64,000 bases of DNA, from the NCBI RefSeq assembly GCF_033441515.1, contig NZ_JAWQJT010000001.1, forward strand, positions 1,054,001 to 1,118,000, read 5' to 3'. This DNA is from Amycolatopsis solani. GTDB lineage: Bacteria > Actinomycetota > Actinomycetes > Mycobacteriales > Pseudonocardiaceae. This document shows positions 7,801 through 16,406 of the stretch, one piece after another; position 1 is the stretch's first letter, and the number at the start of each line of letters is the position of its first letter. The notes beneath the pieces were generated by a model. The model ran no database searches, had not been told where the DNA came from, and saw nothing but the letters and a program-made list of their open reading frames with translations. The position numbers and the translations under genes are program-made.

Positions 7801-9591
7801 TTACTTGCGGTGCCGTCCCCGGCCGGCGATTCGCGTCTTTTCTTCGGCTTGTCCGAATCGCGCAACCGCCCTGTCCCGCATGAAGCCGAGCGGATCGGGC
7901 GCGTGCAGCCGCAGCATGATGTCGTGGACGTGTTCCGGGCGGCCGTAACCGGTCGCGCGGCTGGCGAAGTACGTCGTCACGAACGCGGCCGGGACCGTGA
8001 TCAGCGCCGGCTGGTTGACGAACCACGGCGCCCAGCCGCCGGTGTAGCCGCTCACGACGTTGATGATCAGCGCCGTGAGCACCAGGCCGCCGCCGACGAA
8101 CATCCCGGCCAGCGCACCGGGCCACGACAGCTTGCGCCACCAGATGCCCAGCACCAGCAGCGGGCTGAACGTCGACGCGGCGAGCGCGAACGTCAACCCG
8201 ATCGACAGCGAGATGTCCTCCGGCCGCAGCGCGACCGCCAGCGCGATCGGGAACAGCGCGACCAGCCCGGTCGCCACGCGGAAGTCGCGCACCCGGCCGG
8301 GCAGCAGGTCGGTCGACACCACCCCGGCGACGCTCACCAGCAGCCCGGACGTGCTGGAGAGGAACGCGGCGAACGCACCGGCCGCGGTGACCGCGCCGAG
8401 GATCTGCCCGCCGACGCCCGGCAGGATCGCCGAGGGCAGCCGCAGGATCGCCGCGTCCGTCTTGCCGGTGACGAGCAGCTCCGGGACGTACATCCGGGAC
8501 AGCGCGCCCAGCAGCGTCGGGAACAGGTAGAACAGGCCCAGCAGCAGCAGGACGTGCACGGTGGTGCGGCGCGCGGCCTTGCCGTCGGGGTTGGTGTAGA
8601 AGCGGACCAGCACGTGCGGCAGGCCCATCGTGCCGAGGAACGTCGCGAACATCAGCGAGTACGTCTGGAGCAGGTCGGTGAGGCTGCCCGACCCCGGGTG
8701 CAGCCAGTTCGCGTTCTCCGCGACCGAGTCGCTGACCACCGGCACCGGCGTGCCGGCCATGAACTTCAGCGTCGTGCCTTCGGCGACCGTGTGCGGGGCC
8801 AGCGGGGTCCAGTGCGTCGGCCCGGCGGCCGGGCCGTTGTCGGTGCGGCCGTAGGCGTAGAGGAAGGTGTCCGAAGTGACGTGCAGCGTGACGTCGGTCT
8901 GCACGTCCACCGTGGTGTCGCTGGTGAACACCGGCGGCGCGGCCGCGCCGAGCGGGCGGAAGCCGTCCGGCCCGCCGCCGGCGAAGAAGACCATGCACAG
9001 CACGAACGCGGGCACCGCGATGGCGAACAGCTTGAGCCAGTACTGGAAGGCCTGGACGACGGTGATCGCGCGCATGCCGCCGGCGATCACGTTGAACGCC
9101 ACCACGACCATCACCGCGATCGCGCCCGTCCAGACCGGCACCGGCAGGATCGTCGCCAGCGTGAGGCCGGCGCCCTGCAGCTGCGGGACCATGTAGAGGA
9201 TCCCGATGAACACGACGAACGCCGTCGAGAACCGGCGCAGGCCCTTCGAGCCGAGCCGCATTTCGACGAAGTCCGGCAGCGTGTACGCGCCGGAGCGCCG
9301 TAGCGGCGCCGCGACGAAGAGCATCAGGGCGAGGTAGCCCGCGGTGAAGCCGATCGGGAACCACAGCGCGTCGGCGCCGTCCTTGAGCACGATCCCGGCG
9401 ATGCCGAGGAACGACGCCGCCGAAAGGTATTCACCGGAGATCGCGGCGGCGTTGCGGCGGGACCGCACGGTGCGGCGCGCGACCAGGAAGTCGTGCGTGC
9501 TCGTGGCGGAACGCGCGGAGCGGTGACCGATGAAGAACGTCACCACGGCGACCAGCACGATGCCGGTCAAGGCCCACGGGTTCAGCTGCAC
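7801..9591 (-). CDS. Second sodium:solute symporter, cation/acetate type
   Basis: SSS-family importer of 596 residues. SGEYLSAASFLGIAG near residues 53-67 mirrors the signature of the neighbouring symporter, but the protein is longer, with an inserted extracellular loop near residues 225-300 rich in polar residues. It is probably co-transcribed with the small membrane gene 30 bases upstream and the LytTR regulator beyond. Two related symporters with separate small partners suggest different substrates or affinities among short monocarboxylates. Confidence 0.9.
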   Translation of the reverse strand: MQLNPWALTGIVLVAVVTFFIGHRSARSATSTHDFLVARRTVRSRRNAAAISGEYLSAASFLGIAGIVLKDGADALWFPIGFTAGYLALMLFVAAPLRRSGAYTLPDFVEMRLGSKGLRRFSTAFVVFIGILYMVPQLQGAGLTLATILPVPVWTGAIAVMVVVAFNVIAGGMRAITVVQAFQYWLKLFAIAVPAFVLCMVFFAGGGPDGFRPLGAAAPPVFTSDTTVDVQTDVTLHVTSDTFLYAYGRTDNGPAAGPTHWTPLAPHTVAEGTTLKFMAGTPVPVVSDSVAENANWLHPGSGSLTDLLQTYSLMFATFLGTMGLPHVLVRFYTNPDGKAARRTTVHVLLLLGLFYLFPTLLGALSRMYVPELLVTGKTDAAILRLPSAILPGVGGQILGAVTAAGAFAAFLSSTSGLLVSVAGVVSTDLLPGRVRDFRVATGLVALFPIALAVALRPEDISLSIGLTFALAASTFSPLLVLGIWWRKLSWPGALAGMFVGGGLVLTALIINVVSGYTGGWAPWFVNQPALITVPAAFVTTYFASRATGYGRPEHVHDIMLRLHAPDPLGFMRDRAVARFGQAEEKTRIAGRGRHRK

Positions 9592-9621
9592 GGGGGAATC
9601 CTCGCACGACTCGGTGCGGAA

Positions 9622-10152
9622 CTAATTCTCGATCATGTCCACGAACGCGCGTTCGTTGCGTTCGGCCAGCCGGTTGTACCAGATCCCGATGCCGAACAAG
9701 AACGGGAACGGCAGCACGCCGAGGATCAGCCAGGCCACCGGGATGCCGCCCAGGCTCGCCCGGGAGAACCCGGGAACCAGGTAGAACAGGATCGGCAACG
9801 AGCCGAACACGGCGACGACCAGCAGCGCGAGCAGCACCGCCGTCCGCAGCTGCACCTTCACCAGGTGGTCGCGGACGAGCAGCTTCCCCCAGCTGGTCTG
9901 CTCCTCCAGCTCGACGCGGGCGCGCAGGGTGCCGCCGACGCGCCGCGGGTCGGCGAGGATCACCCGCTCCCGCTTGGGCCTCGCGTGGTGCTCCGGCTTC
10001 GGCTGTTTCTCCGGCTCCGGCGCGGGCGGCAGCGATTCGACGACGGCCCGCTCGGTGGGTTGCGGCAACGGCCGCTGCCGGGCGCGCCTGCCGAGCGTCG
10101 GATCGGGTTCGCGGACGCCGTTCGCGCGGCGCTCGTAGAAGTCGTCGGTCAT
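9622..10152 (-). CDS. Small membrane protein beside the symporter
   Basis: Protein of 176 residues: a hydrophilic, proline- and arginine-rich N-terminal half, then two hydrophobic segments near 104-126 and 136-158. The two-helix C-terminus and its place directly before an SSS gene mirror DUF485 partners, so it may be a larger functional counterpart; that is inference from context. It begins 13 bases after the LytTR stop and ends 30 bases before the symporter start. Confidence 0.8.
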   Translation of the reverse strand: MTDDFYERRANGVREPDPTLGRRARQRPLPQPTERAVVESLPPAPEPEKQPKPEHHARPKRERVILADPRRVGGTLRARVELEEQTSWGKLLVRDHLVKVQLRTAVLLALLVVAVFGSLPILFYLVPGFSRASLGGIPVAWLILGVLPFPFLFGIGIWYNRLAERNERAFVDMIEN

Positions 10153-10165
10153 GACCGGGCCCGGG

Positions 10166-10999
10166 TCAGCCGTTCCGGCCCGAACCGACCAGCCGGTCCT
10201 TCAGCGCGCGGGTGTGCCGCCGGCTCACCGGCAGCACCTTCTCCTCGTTGCCGATCACGACCTGGTAGCCGCCCTGGCCCATGCGCAGCTCGGTGATCAG
10301 CGGCAACGCGACCAGGAACGACCGGTGGATCCGGACGAAACCGGCCTTCTCCCAGCGTTCCTCGAGCTGCGCGAGCGGGATGCGGACGAGGTGGCTGCCT
10401 TCGGTGGTGAACAGCCGCGCGTAGTCGCCCTGCGCTTCGACCCAGCGGACCGACGAGCGCGGGATGAGCTTGGTGGTGCCGGCCAGTTCGACCGGGATGA
10501 CCTCGTCGTCGTTCTTCACCGGCTCGCCACCCAGCGCACCGGGCGGGGGCGCGGCGGCGGAGGCCAGCTTGTCGATCACGCGGGTGATCGCGCGGTCGAG
10601 GCGATCCTGCTGGTAGGGCTTGAGCACGTAGTCGAGCGCGCCGAGGTCGAAGGCGTTGACCGCTTCTTCGGCGTGCCCGGTGACGAAGACCAGCGCGGGC
10701 GACGGCCGGAGCGCGGCGAACACGCGGGACATCTCCATGCCGGACAGGCCGGGCATGTCGATGTCCGCGAAGACGGCGTCGACGATCGGCAGGCCGCGGT
10801 CCTTGCGCTCGCGCAACCGCGGGTCGTCGGTGGACAGCAACCGGAGCGCCTCGGAGGCGTCGATCGCCGGGAACACCTTCGCGACGTGCGGGCTGTTGCG
10901 CAGGCAGTGGACGAGTTCGTCAAGACCGTTCGGCTCGTCGTCCACAGCCAGGACCACGAGTTTCCGGGTGTCATCGTGAGCACTCACAGTGAAACGCAT
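10166..10999 (-). CDS. LytTR-type response regulator
   Basis: Two-component response regulator. The receiver domain (about 15-135) shows VDDEP for the acidic pocket, FADIDMPG with the phospho-acceptor aspartate, and the KPY lysine. The LytTR DNA-binding domain fills the C-terminal 100 residues (WVEAQGDYARLF, IHRSFLVAL). Systems of this class control pyruvate uptake, as in BtsSR and YpdAB of E. coli and LytST of Bacillus, matching the two symporters downstream. The kinase partner is probably the LytS-type protein at 13946-15259. The start is uncertain: TTG 11020, ATG 10999 and GTG 10987 are all possible. Confidence 0.92.
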   Translation of the reverse strand: MRFTVSAHDDTRKLVVLAVDDEPNGLDELVHCLRNSPHVAKVFPAIDASEALRLLSTDDPRLRERKDRGLPIVDAVFADIDMPGLSGMEMSRVFAALRPSPALVFVTGHAEEAVNAFDLGALDYVLKPYQQDRLDRAITRVIDKLASAAAPPPGALGGEPVKNDDEVIPVELAGTTKLIPRSSVRWVEAQGDYARLFTTEGSHLVRIPLAQLEERWEKAGFVRIHRSFLVALPLITELRMGQGGYQVVIGNEEKVLPVSRRHTRALKDRLVGSGRNG

Positions 11000-11087
11000 C
11001 CTGCCCATTGCCGAGTGCAATGTCCAGCCCCCGTCTGCCTGAAGTGGGCCGACCCGCGGGCGGCCCCGCCGCCCGCGGGTCCCTGTC

Positions 11088-12479
11088 TCAATGCACGAAC
11101 GTGAACCAGTTGAGGTTCACGAAGTCGGCGGGCTGGCCGCTCGTGAACGTCACGTACACGTTGTGCACCCCGGTGACCGCGCTGATGTTCGCGGGAACCG
11201 TCCGCCAGCTCTGCCAGCCACCGGTGTTGGCGACAGCGAAGCTGCCGATGGGTGCGTTGGACAAGCTGTCCAGCCGGACTTCGACCAATCCGCTGACACC
11301 GTTCGCGGCACCGGACGCCACCCGCGCCTGGAAGTTGGTCGCCGCGCTGCTCCCGAAGTCGACGTTCGGGTAGAGGGCCCAGTCGCCGTTGCCCGCGGGC
11401 CCGATGTTCTGGCCGCCGCCGGTGTCGGTGGTCGTCTGCTTCGCGAGGCCGTTCTGCTGGCTGTACGACTCGGCCTGGATGGTGCTGTAGGCGCTGCCGC
11501 CGTTCCCGGGCGGCGTTGTCGTGGTGGGCGGGGTCGTGGTTCCGCCACCGGTTCCGCCGCGCGTGGTGACGGTGACGTAGTCGACGACCATCGGGTGCCC
11601 GGGCACGATCCCCGGCCCCGGCGTGGTGGTGCCGGAGTTGTTGTTCGGGAACGCGCCGCCGATGGCGACGTTCAGCAACACGAAGTAGCCCTGGTGGGTG
11701 GTCATGTTCGCCCAGGTCGTGGCGTCGACCTGGTTCTGGCTCACGGAGTGGAACTGCTGGCCGTCGACGAACCAGCGGAACACCTGCGGGCTGGTGCTCG
11801 CGTCCCATTCGAAGCGGTAGGTGTGGAAGGCCGACTGGCAGCTGCTGCCGGGGCAGGCGCGGTTGGCGACGATGCCGGTGGTCTCGTTGCACGGGCCGCC
11901 GGGGTTGACGCCGCAGTGCAGCACGCCCCAGACGGAGTTGATCCCGTTGACGTTTTCCATGATGTCGAACTCGCCGACGGCGGGCCAGTTCCAGTAGTTG
12001 CCGCGGTAGGGGCCGCCGAGCGCCCAGAACGCGGGCCAGTACCCGAGCGCGGCAGCCCCGGTGACGTTGGGCATCTGGATCCGGCTCTCGATCCGCATGA
12101 CCCCGCCCGACGGCGGCTTGAAGTTCGTCCGCTGGGTTTCGATCCGCGCCGACGTCCAGTTGCCCGAGCCGTCGCGCAACGGCGTGATGCGGAGGTTGCC
12201 GGCGCCGTCCTGCGAGAGGTTGCCGGTGCTCGCCGTGTAGTTCTGGATTTCGCCGGTGCCCCAGTTGCCGGGGCCGCCGGGGTAGGCGTGGCCGGTGTCG
12301 ATGATCCAGTTCGCGCTCGACGGCAGGGTGTTCGCCCCGCCGGTGAAGTCGTCGGCGAAGACGGTGGTCCAGCCCGACTCGGGCGGCGGGATCGACGCGG
12401 CCGCGGGGAGGGTCAGCGGGACGGCGATGAGCGCGGCGCCGAGCAGGGCACCGATGGCGAGTCTTCGGGAGTGGGGCAT
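11088..12479 (-). CDS. Secreted GH16 beta-glucanase with CBM6
   Basis: Exported glycoside hydrolase, probably an endo-beta-1,3-glucanase or related laminarinase. Of 463 residues, 1-28 form a signal peptide ending in AAAS. The GH16 domain spans about 35-308 with the catalytic signature EFDIME at 170-175 (nucleophile E170, acid/base E175). A Gly/Thr/Pro linker near 309-332 leads to a CBM6-like carbohydrate-binding module ending in FVNLNWFTF. It is transcribed alone. A long hairpin covers its ribosome binding site (see 12490-12542). Fungal or plant beta-glucan is the likely target. Confidence 0.93.
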   Translation of the reverse strand: MPHSRRLAIGALLGAALIAVPLTLPAAASIPPPESGWTTVFADDFTGGANTLPSSANWIIDTGHAYPGGPGNWGTGEIQNYTASTGNLSQDGAGNLRITPLRDGSGNWTSARIETQRTNFKPPSGGVMRIESRIQMPNVTGAAALGYWPAFWALGGPYRGNYWNWPAVGEFDIMENVNGINSVWGVLHCGVNPGGPCNETTGIVANRACPGSSCQSAFHTYRFEWDASTSPQVFRWFVDGQQFHSVSQNQVDATTWANMTTHQGYFVLLNVAIGGAFPNNNSGTTTPGPGIVPGHPMVVDYVTVTTRGGTGGGTTTPPTTTTPPGNGGSAYSTIQAESYSQQNGLAKQTTTDTGGGQNIGPAGNGDWALYPNVDFGSSAATNFQARVASGAANGVSGLVEVRLDSLSNAPIGSFAVANTGGWQSWRTVPANISAVTGVHNVYVTFTSGQPADFVNLNWFTFVH

Positions 12480-12489
12480 CGGGTACGAC

Positions 12490-12542
12490 CTCCTTGTCGT
12501 CCGGATTTGTTGCCGATCGCAACAAAGCCCGTCGACAAGGAG
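12490..12542 (-). promoter_or_regulatory. Hairpin that buries the glucanase ribosome binding site
   Basis: In the glucanase transcript the sequence CTCCTTGTCG, some 55 bases before the ATG, pairs exactly with CGACAAGGAG, which contains the AAGGAG ribosome binding site. Inside this 10-bp outer stem is a second perfect stem, TTGTTGC facing GCAACAA around a 5-base loop at 12507-12525, and four of the seven bases between the stems can also pair. The structure could repress translation until opened. Alternatively the inner palindrome is a LacI-type operator, common upstream of glycoside hydrolases. Confidence 0.7.
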
Positions 12543-12791
12543 ACCCGACGCCCCATCGCGGATCCAGAGGCGTTACGCGACAAGAGTGATAGAGGTCACA
12601 AAGTCTGCCCGGAAGTGCTCAAAGCGGACACCGGGTTTCACTACTCGGTTCCCTTCGGGTGCCCCGTGCTCGCGAGAACCACCCGCCTGCTCTTCACGCG
12701 TGGCGAAAGCGCCCTTCAGTTTGTGCTGGCGCGCCGGGTTCTCCGGAGCGATGGGGCGGCGCGACCCGGTCGCCACGTTTGCGGGCATCGG
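12543..12791. other. Intergenic stretch without a gene
   Basis: Between the glucanase leader and the 94-residue gene, which points towards it. Open frames here are short, lack ribosome binding sites and show no actinomycete third-position G+C pattern. The glucanase promoter should lie in the left part, upstream of the hairpin. Nothing else is recognised. Confidence 0.5.
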
Positions 12792-13076
12792 TCAGACGTC
12801 CGCGGGACCCGGGACGGGACCGAAGTCCTCATCGACGGGCCCGGTGAGGCTGCCAGCGAGTGCCGGATCGGCGTGAATGGCCGCAGTACTGCGCCACTCC
12901 ACGATCGTCTGGGCGAGGACCGACCACTGTCCCAGCTCCGCGGAAGCCTGAAACGCGCGAGCGAAGTCGTGGACGAACTGCGCCCGCTCAATCTCGGGCA
13001 GGACATCCACCCACGGGAATTCGTCCACAAGCGCCGCCGCCGCGACGTCCCGCGGCAGGCGGGCCAGGCAAGTCAC
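12792..13076 (-). CDS. 94-residue protein coupled to the S49 protease gene
   Basis: Starts with GTG three bases after the stop of the S49 protease gene, so it is probably translated with it. The sequence has a tryptophan-containing helix (DEFPWVDVLP), then AQTIVEWRSTAAIHADP and a GPVDEDFGPVPGP tail. This resembles, from memory, the C-terminal extension of some actinomycete Phd-type antitoxins, but the Phd DNA-binding part is absent and no toxin gene is adjacent. It could be a free-standing domain or a truncated remnant. Function unknown. Confidence 0.6.
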   Translation of the reverse strand: MTCLARLPRDVAAAALVDEFPWVDVLPEIERAQFVHDFARAFQASAELGQWSVLAQTIVEWRSTAAIHADPALAGSLTGPVDEDFGPVPGPADV

Positions 13077-13079
13077 TCG

Positions 13080-13925
13080 TCAGAGGCCGAAGCGGGACCA
13101 CGCTGCCTTCTGCGTGACCGCGTCGAGCACGGCCGAAGCCGCTGCCGGTGCGCCTACGCCGAGGCGGGCCAGGAGGGGGCGCTTGGGCTCGGCCACCGAG
13201 ATCTCGGCGTTCGGGTAGCGCTCGGTGATGATCTGGCGGAGGCTGCCGAGGCCGTCGACCAGGCCGAGTTCCTGTGCCTTCGCGCCGAGCCAGACGTCGC
13301 CGGTGAAAAGGTCCTCCGCGTCGGTCAGGCGGTTGCCGCGGCGTTCCTTGACCCAGCTCACGAACAGGTCGTGGAGCTGGGTGTGCATCTTCTTCAGCCA
13401 CTCGACGTCTTCCGGCTTCTCCGGCGAGAACGGGTCGAGGCGCGACTTGTTCGCGCCCGCGGTGTGCAGGCGGCGCTCGATGCCGAAGCGTTCCAGCAGC
13501 CCGGTGAAGCCGAAGCCGCCGCTGATCACGCCGATCGAGCCGACCATGGACGTGCGGTGGGCGTAGATCTCGTCGGCCGCGCAGGCCAGCCAATAGCCGC
13601 CGGACGCGGCGACGTCTTCGCAGAACGCCAAGACCGGGACCTTCTTCTCGTCGGCCAGCTGCCGGATGCGCTCGGCGACCAGCCCGGACTGCGTCGGGGC
13701 GCCGCCCGGCGAGTTCACCAGCAGTGCGACCGCCTTCAGCCGCTCGTGGCCGAACGCCCTGGTCAGGGCCGACTCGACGGCGCTCAGATTGATCGCGCCC
13801 CTGGCCAGCGGGGACGGCGACGGCGTGATCACGCCGTGCAGCTTCACCACGGCCACGACGTCCTTGCGGTCGACCCGGTCGGCGAGCACCGGGATCCGCG
13901 AAGCCAGTTTGTCCGTAACGCTCAT
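13080..13925 (-). CDS. S49 family serine peptidase, SppA-like
   Basis: Serine peptidase of the SppA/SohB clan, 281 residues, a single protease domain. The catalytic serine lies in AASGGYW (S108) and the general-base lysine in NKSRLDPF (K160), the serine/lysine dyad of the family. LLVNSPGG near 68-75 is the conserved oxyanion region. There is no clear signal peptide or membrane anchor, unlike full SppA, so it may work at the inner face of the membrane on cleaved signal peptides or small proteins. The 94-residue gene follows directly. Confidence 0.9.
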   Translation of the reverse strand: MSVTDKLASRIPVLADRVDRKDVVAVVKLHGVITPSPSPLARGAINLSAVESALTRAFGHERLKAVALLVNSPGGAPTQSGLVAERIRQLADEKKVPVLAFCEDVAASGGYWLACAADEIYAHRTSMVGSIGVISGGFGFTGLLERFGIERRLHTAGANKSRLDPFSPEKPEDVEWLKKMHTQLHDLFVSWVKERRGNRLTDAEDLFTGDVWLGAKAQELGLVDGLGSLRQIITERYPNAEISVAEPKRPLLARLGVGAPAAASAVLDAVTQKAAWSRFGL

Positions 13926-13945
13926 GAAGCCAGGCTAGCCGGGAC

Positions 13946-15259
13946 TCAGCCCATGGGGAGGATGCCGGAGCGCGAGCCGTTGACCCCGCTGACGTCGGCG
14001 CCGTTGAGCTGGGCCGGCCCGCTCTGCGACGGGACGTCGGCGTCTTCGGAGCTGTAGTCCGGCATGTTCGGGCGGACGCCGGGGACGAACTTCGGCACCC
14101 GCAGCGTCACCTTCATGCCGGCGCCGGGCGCGGTCTCGACCATCACCGCGTAGTCGTTGCCGAACACCTGCTGCATGCGCTGGCTGATGTTGCCGAGCCC
14201 GACGTGCGCGCCGGTGCTGTGCGCGTTCTTGACGTCGTTGAGCCGCCGCGGGTCCATGCCGATGCCGTCGTCCTCGACGCTGATCAGCGCCTCGGTGCCG
14301 TGGTCCTGCGCGATCACCGTGACGCAGCCGCCGCTGGGCTTGCTGGCCAGGCCGTGCTTGACCGCGTTCTCCACCAGCGGCTGGATGATCAGGAACGGCA
14401 CGACGACGCTGAGCACCTCGGGCGCGATCTTCATCCGCACCTCGAGGCGGCCGCCGAAGCGGGCGTTCTCGATGGTCAGGTAGCGGTCGATGTTGCGCAG
14501 CTCCTCGGCGAGCGAGGTGAACATGCCCGACGACCGGAACGAGTAGCGCGTGAAGTCCGCGAAGTCCTGAAGCAGCTCTCGCGCCTCTTCGGGGTCCGTG
14601 CGGATCAACGCGGAGATCGTGTTGAGCGCGTTGTAGACGAAGTGCGGCGAGATCTGCGCGCGCAGCGCCTTGATCTCGGCCTGCTGGAGCTGCTGCTTCG
14701 ACTCGTCGAGCCGCGACAGCTCGAACTGCGTGCAGACGAACTGCGCGACCGCGTCGGCCATCTGCACCAGGCGCCCGCGGGTGCGGCCGACGACGATCAG
14801 CGCCGCCTCGGTCTCGCCTTCCACCAGCAGCGGCACGATGACCGCGGTCTTCATCCGGCAGGTGCCGCGGTGGTTGCAGGGCATCCGGTCGTGCGCGACG
14901 ACCTCGCGGCGGTGCTTGCGGATGGCCGCGCCGATGGCTTCGACGAGGTCGACGTAGTGCTCGTTCGCCTCGCCGTCCCACGACAGCAGCGTGCCCTCGC
15001 TGTCGGTGATGCCGACGGCGACGCAGTCGAGCATCTGCAGCAGCTGGGTGGTGATCTTGTCGGCGGCGTCCTCGTCCAGCCCGGACCGCAGGTTCGGCGC
15101 GGCCTTCGACATCCGGTGGACGGCCTCCAGCATGGCCTCTTCCTTCAGGCTGGCCGGCTTCCGCTGTTTCAAGAGCAGCACGATCACCACGACGAGGAGC
15201 AGTACCGCGACACCCCACGGGATGATCTGCGCAAGCGGAAACCCGGACACGGCGTCCAT
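13946..15259 (-). CDS. LytS-type sensor histidine kinase
   Basis: Membrane kinase of 437 residues if started at ATG 15259; an earlier in-frame start at 15310 is less likely. One hydrophobic segment near 12-30 is followed by a GAF-like sensor region (about 60-210) with CNHRGTCRM, a possible metal or redox site. The phosphoacceptor box ISPHFVYNALNTI and the C-terminal ATPase (ENAVKHGL, EDDGIGM, GLGNI) are those of the LytS/YehU class. Such kinases act on LytTR regulators, so the regulator at 10166-10999 is the probable partner. The Ser/Gly-rich C-terminal tail is not conserved. Confidence 0.92.
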   Translation of the reverse strand: MDAVSGFPLAQIIPWGVAVLLLVVVIVLLLKQRKPASLKEEAMLEAVHRMSKAAPNLRSGLDEDAADKITTQLLQMLDCVAVGITDSEGTLLSWDGEANEHYVDLVEAIGAAIRKHRREVVAHDRMPCNHRGTCRMKTAVIVPLLVEGETEAALIVVGRTRGRLVQMADAVAQFVCTQFELSRLDESKQQLQQAEIKALRAQISPHFVYNALNTISALIRTDPEEARELLQDFADFTRYSFRSSGMFTSLAEELRNIDRYLTIENARFGGRLEVRMKIAPEVLSVVVPFLIIQPLVENAVKHGLASKPSGGCVTVIAQDHGTEALISVEDDGIGMDPRRLNDVKNAHSTGAHVGLGNISQRMQQVFGNDYAVMVETAPGAGMKVTLRVPKFVPGVRPNMPDYSSEDADVPSQSGPAQLNGADVSGVNGSRSGILPMG

Positions 15260-15506
15260 GCTCTGCGCTCGACCAACCGGGTGCAAGGCCTGTTCCCACT
15301 TTCTGTCCAACTGTGATGACCGAGAGTCGAGGGGACCCTACCGAGAGTCGGAACCGGACCCTCGCGGTCACTGTCCGCAACACGCGGACGGCGTCGCCTG
15401 TTCCACCCCTTCCGGCGAAAGCCGCAGGAAGGACGGGGTTTCGCCGCCGCAGGGCCCGCGGCGGGCGACGCGCGGCGCAGCACCTGCGGCCGAACGGGCG
15501 AATCTG

Positions 15507-16367
15507 CTACTTGAGCAGGCGCGACATCCGGCGGTCGGCCAGTGGCTTGCCGCCGGTCTGGCAGGTCGGGCAGTACTGGAACGACTTGTCGGCGAAGGAG
15601 ATCTCGCGGATCGTGTCGCCGCAGACCGGGCACGGCAGGCCGGTGCGTGCGTGGACGCGCAGGCCCGAGCGCTTCTCGCCCTTCAGCCGCGCGGCCTTCT
15701 GGCCGACCGAGCGCGCGACGGCGTCGGACTCGATCTCGACGATCGCCTCGGCGAGGGTTTCCAGCGCGCCGTCGTCGAGCTTGCCGATCGTCGCGTACGG
15801 CGAGAGCTTCGCGCGGTGCATGATCTCGTCGGAGTAGGCGTTGCCGATCCCGGCGATGAGCGACTGGTCGGTGAGCGCCCACTTCAAGCGGGTGTTCTTG
15901 CCGGCGAACAGCGCACGCAGCTGCGTCGCGTCCAGGGTCAGCGCGTCCGGGCCGAGGCGCGCCACGCTCGCGATCTCCTGCGGGTCCTTCACGATCCACA
16001 CCGCGAGGCCCTTCTTCGTGCCCGCCTCGGTGAGGTCGAACCCCGGCCCGGTCGCGGATTCGAGGTGCACGCGCAGCGAGATCGGGCCCTTGCCCGGCTT
16101 CAGCGGCGCCGCGGCGAGGCCGTCGGACCAGCGCAGCCAGCCCGCGCGGGCCAGGTGGACGACGAGGTGCAGGTCGCCCGCCACGACGTCGAGGTGCTTG
16201 CCGTACCGGGTCGCGCCGGTGATCTCCCGGCCGTGCATCTCGGTCCACGGCGGGGTCGCCGTCTTCAGCACGCTCAGCGATGCGACATCGATGCGGAAGA
16301 TCGTCCGACCGACCGCGTTCTCACGCAGGTGGTGGGCCAGTGCTTCGACCTCGGGCAGCTCGGGCAT
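15507..16367 (-). CDS. Fpg/Nei family DNA glycosylase
   Basis: Base-excision repair glycosylase and AP lyase of 286 residues. The N-terminal PELPEVE, exposed after removal of the initiator methionine, supplies the catalytic proline and glutamate. The helix-two-turn-helix (IAGIGNAYSDEI) and the C-terminal zinc finger CPVC...CPTC are both intact. It resembles the actinobacterial Fpg2/Nei2 branch as much as classical MutM, so the preferred lesion, oxidised purine or pyrimidine, is uncertain. It stands alone between the kinase and a small membrane gene; 15260-15506 carries no gene. Confidence 0.92.
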   Translation of the reverse strand: MPELPEVEALAHHLRENAVGRTIFRIDVASLSVLKTATPPWTEMHGREITGATRYGKHLDVVAGDLHLVVHLARAGWLRWSDGLAAAPLKPGKGPISLRVHLESATGPGFDLTEAGTKKGLAVWIVKDPQEIASVARLGPDALTLDATQLRALFAGKNTRLKWALTDQSLIAGIGNAYSDEIMHRAKLSPYATIGKLDDGALETLAEAIVEIESDAVARSVGQKAARLKGEKRSGLRVHARTGLPCPVCGDTIREISFADKSFQYCPTCQTGGKPLADRRMSRLLK

Positions 16368-16406
16368 GTCCCCAGTTTCACCCCTTCGGCCGAATTCCTC
16401 TACCGG

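Noticed and set aside
12573..12788. 71-residue - strand frame between the glucanase leader and the 94-residue gene
   Set aside because: No ribosome binding site, irregular codon use and no recognisable sequence.
13180..13400. Start of a separate + strand gene inside the S49 region
   Set aside because: Codon pattern and the intact serine/lysine dyad support only the - strand protease.
11091..14057. 988-residue + strand frame across glucanase, leader and protease
   Set aside because: Antisense shadow of three well-supported - strand genes; long stop-free antisense frames are normal at this G+C content.
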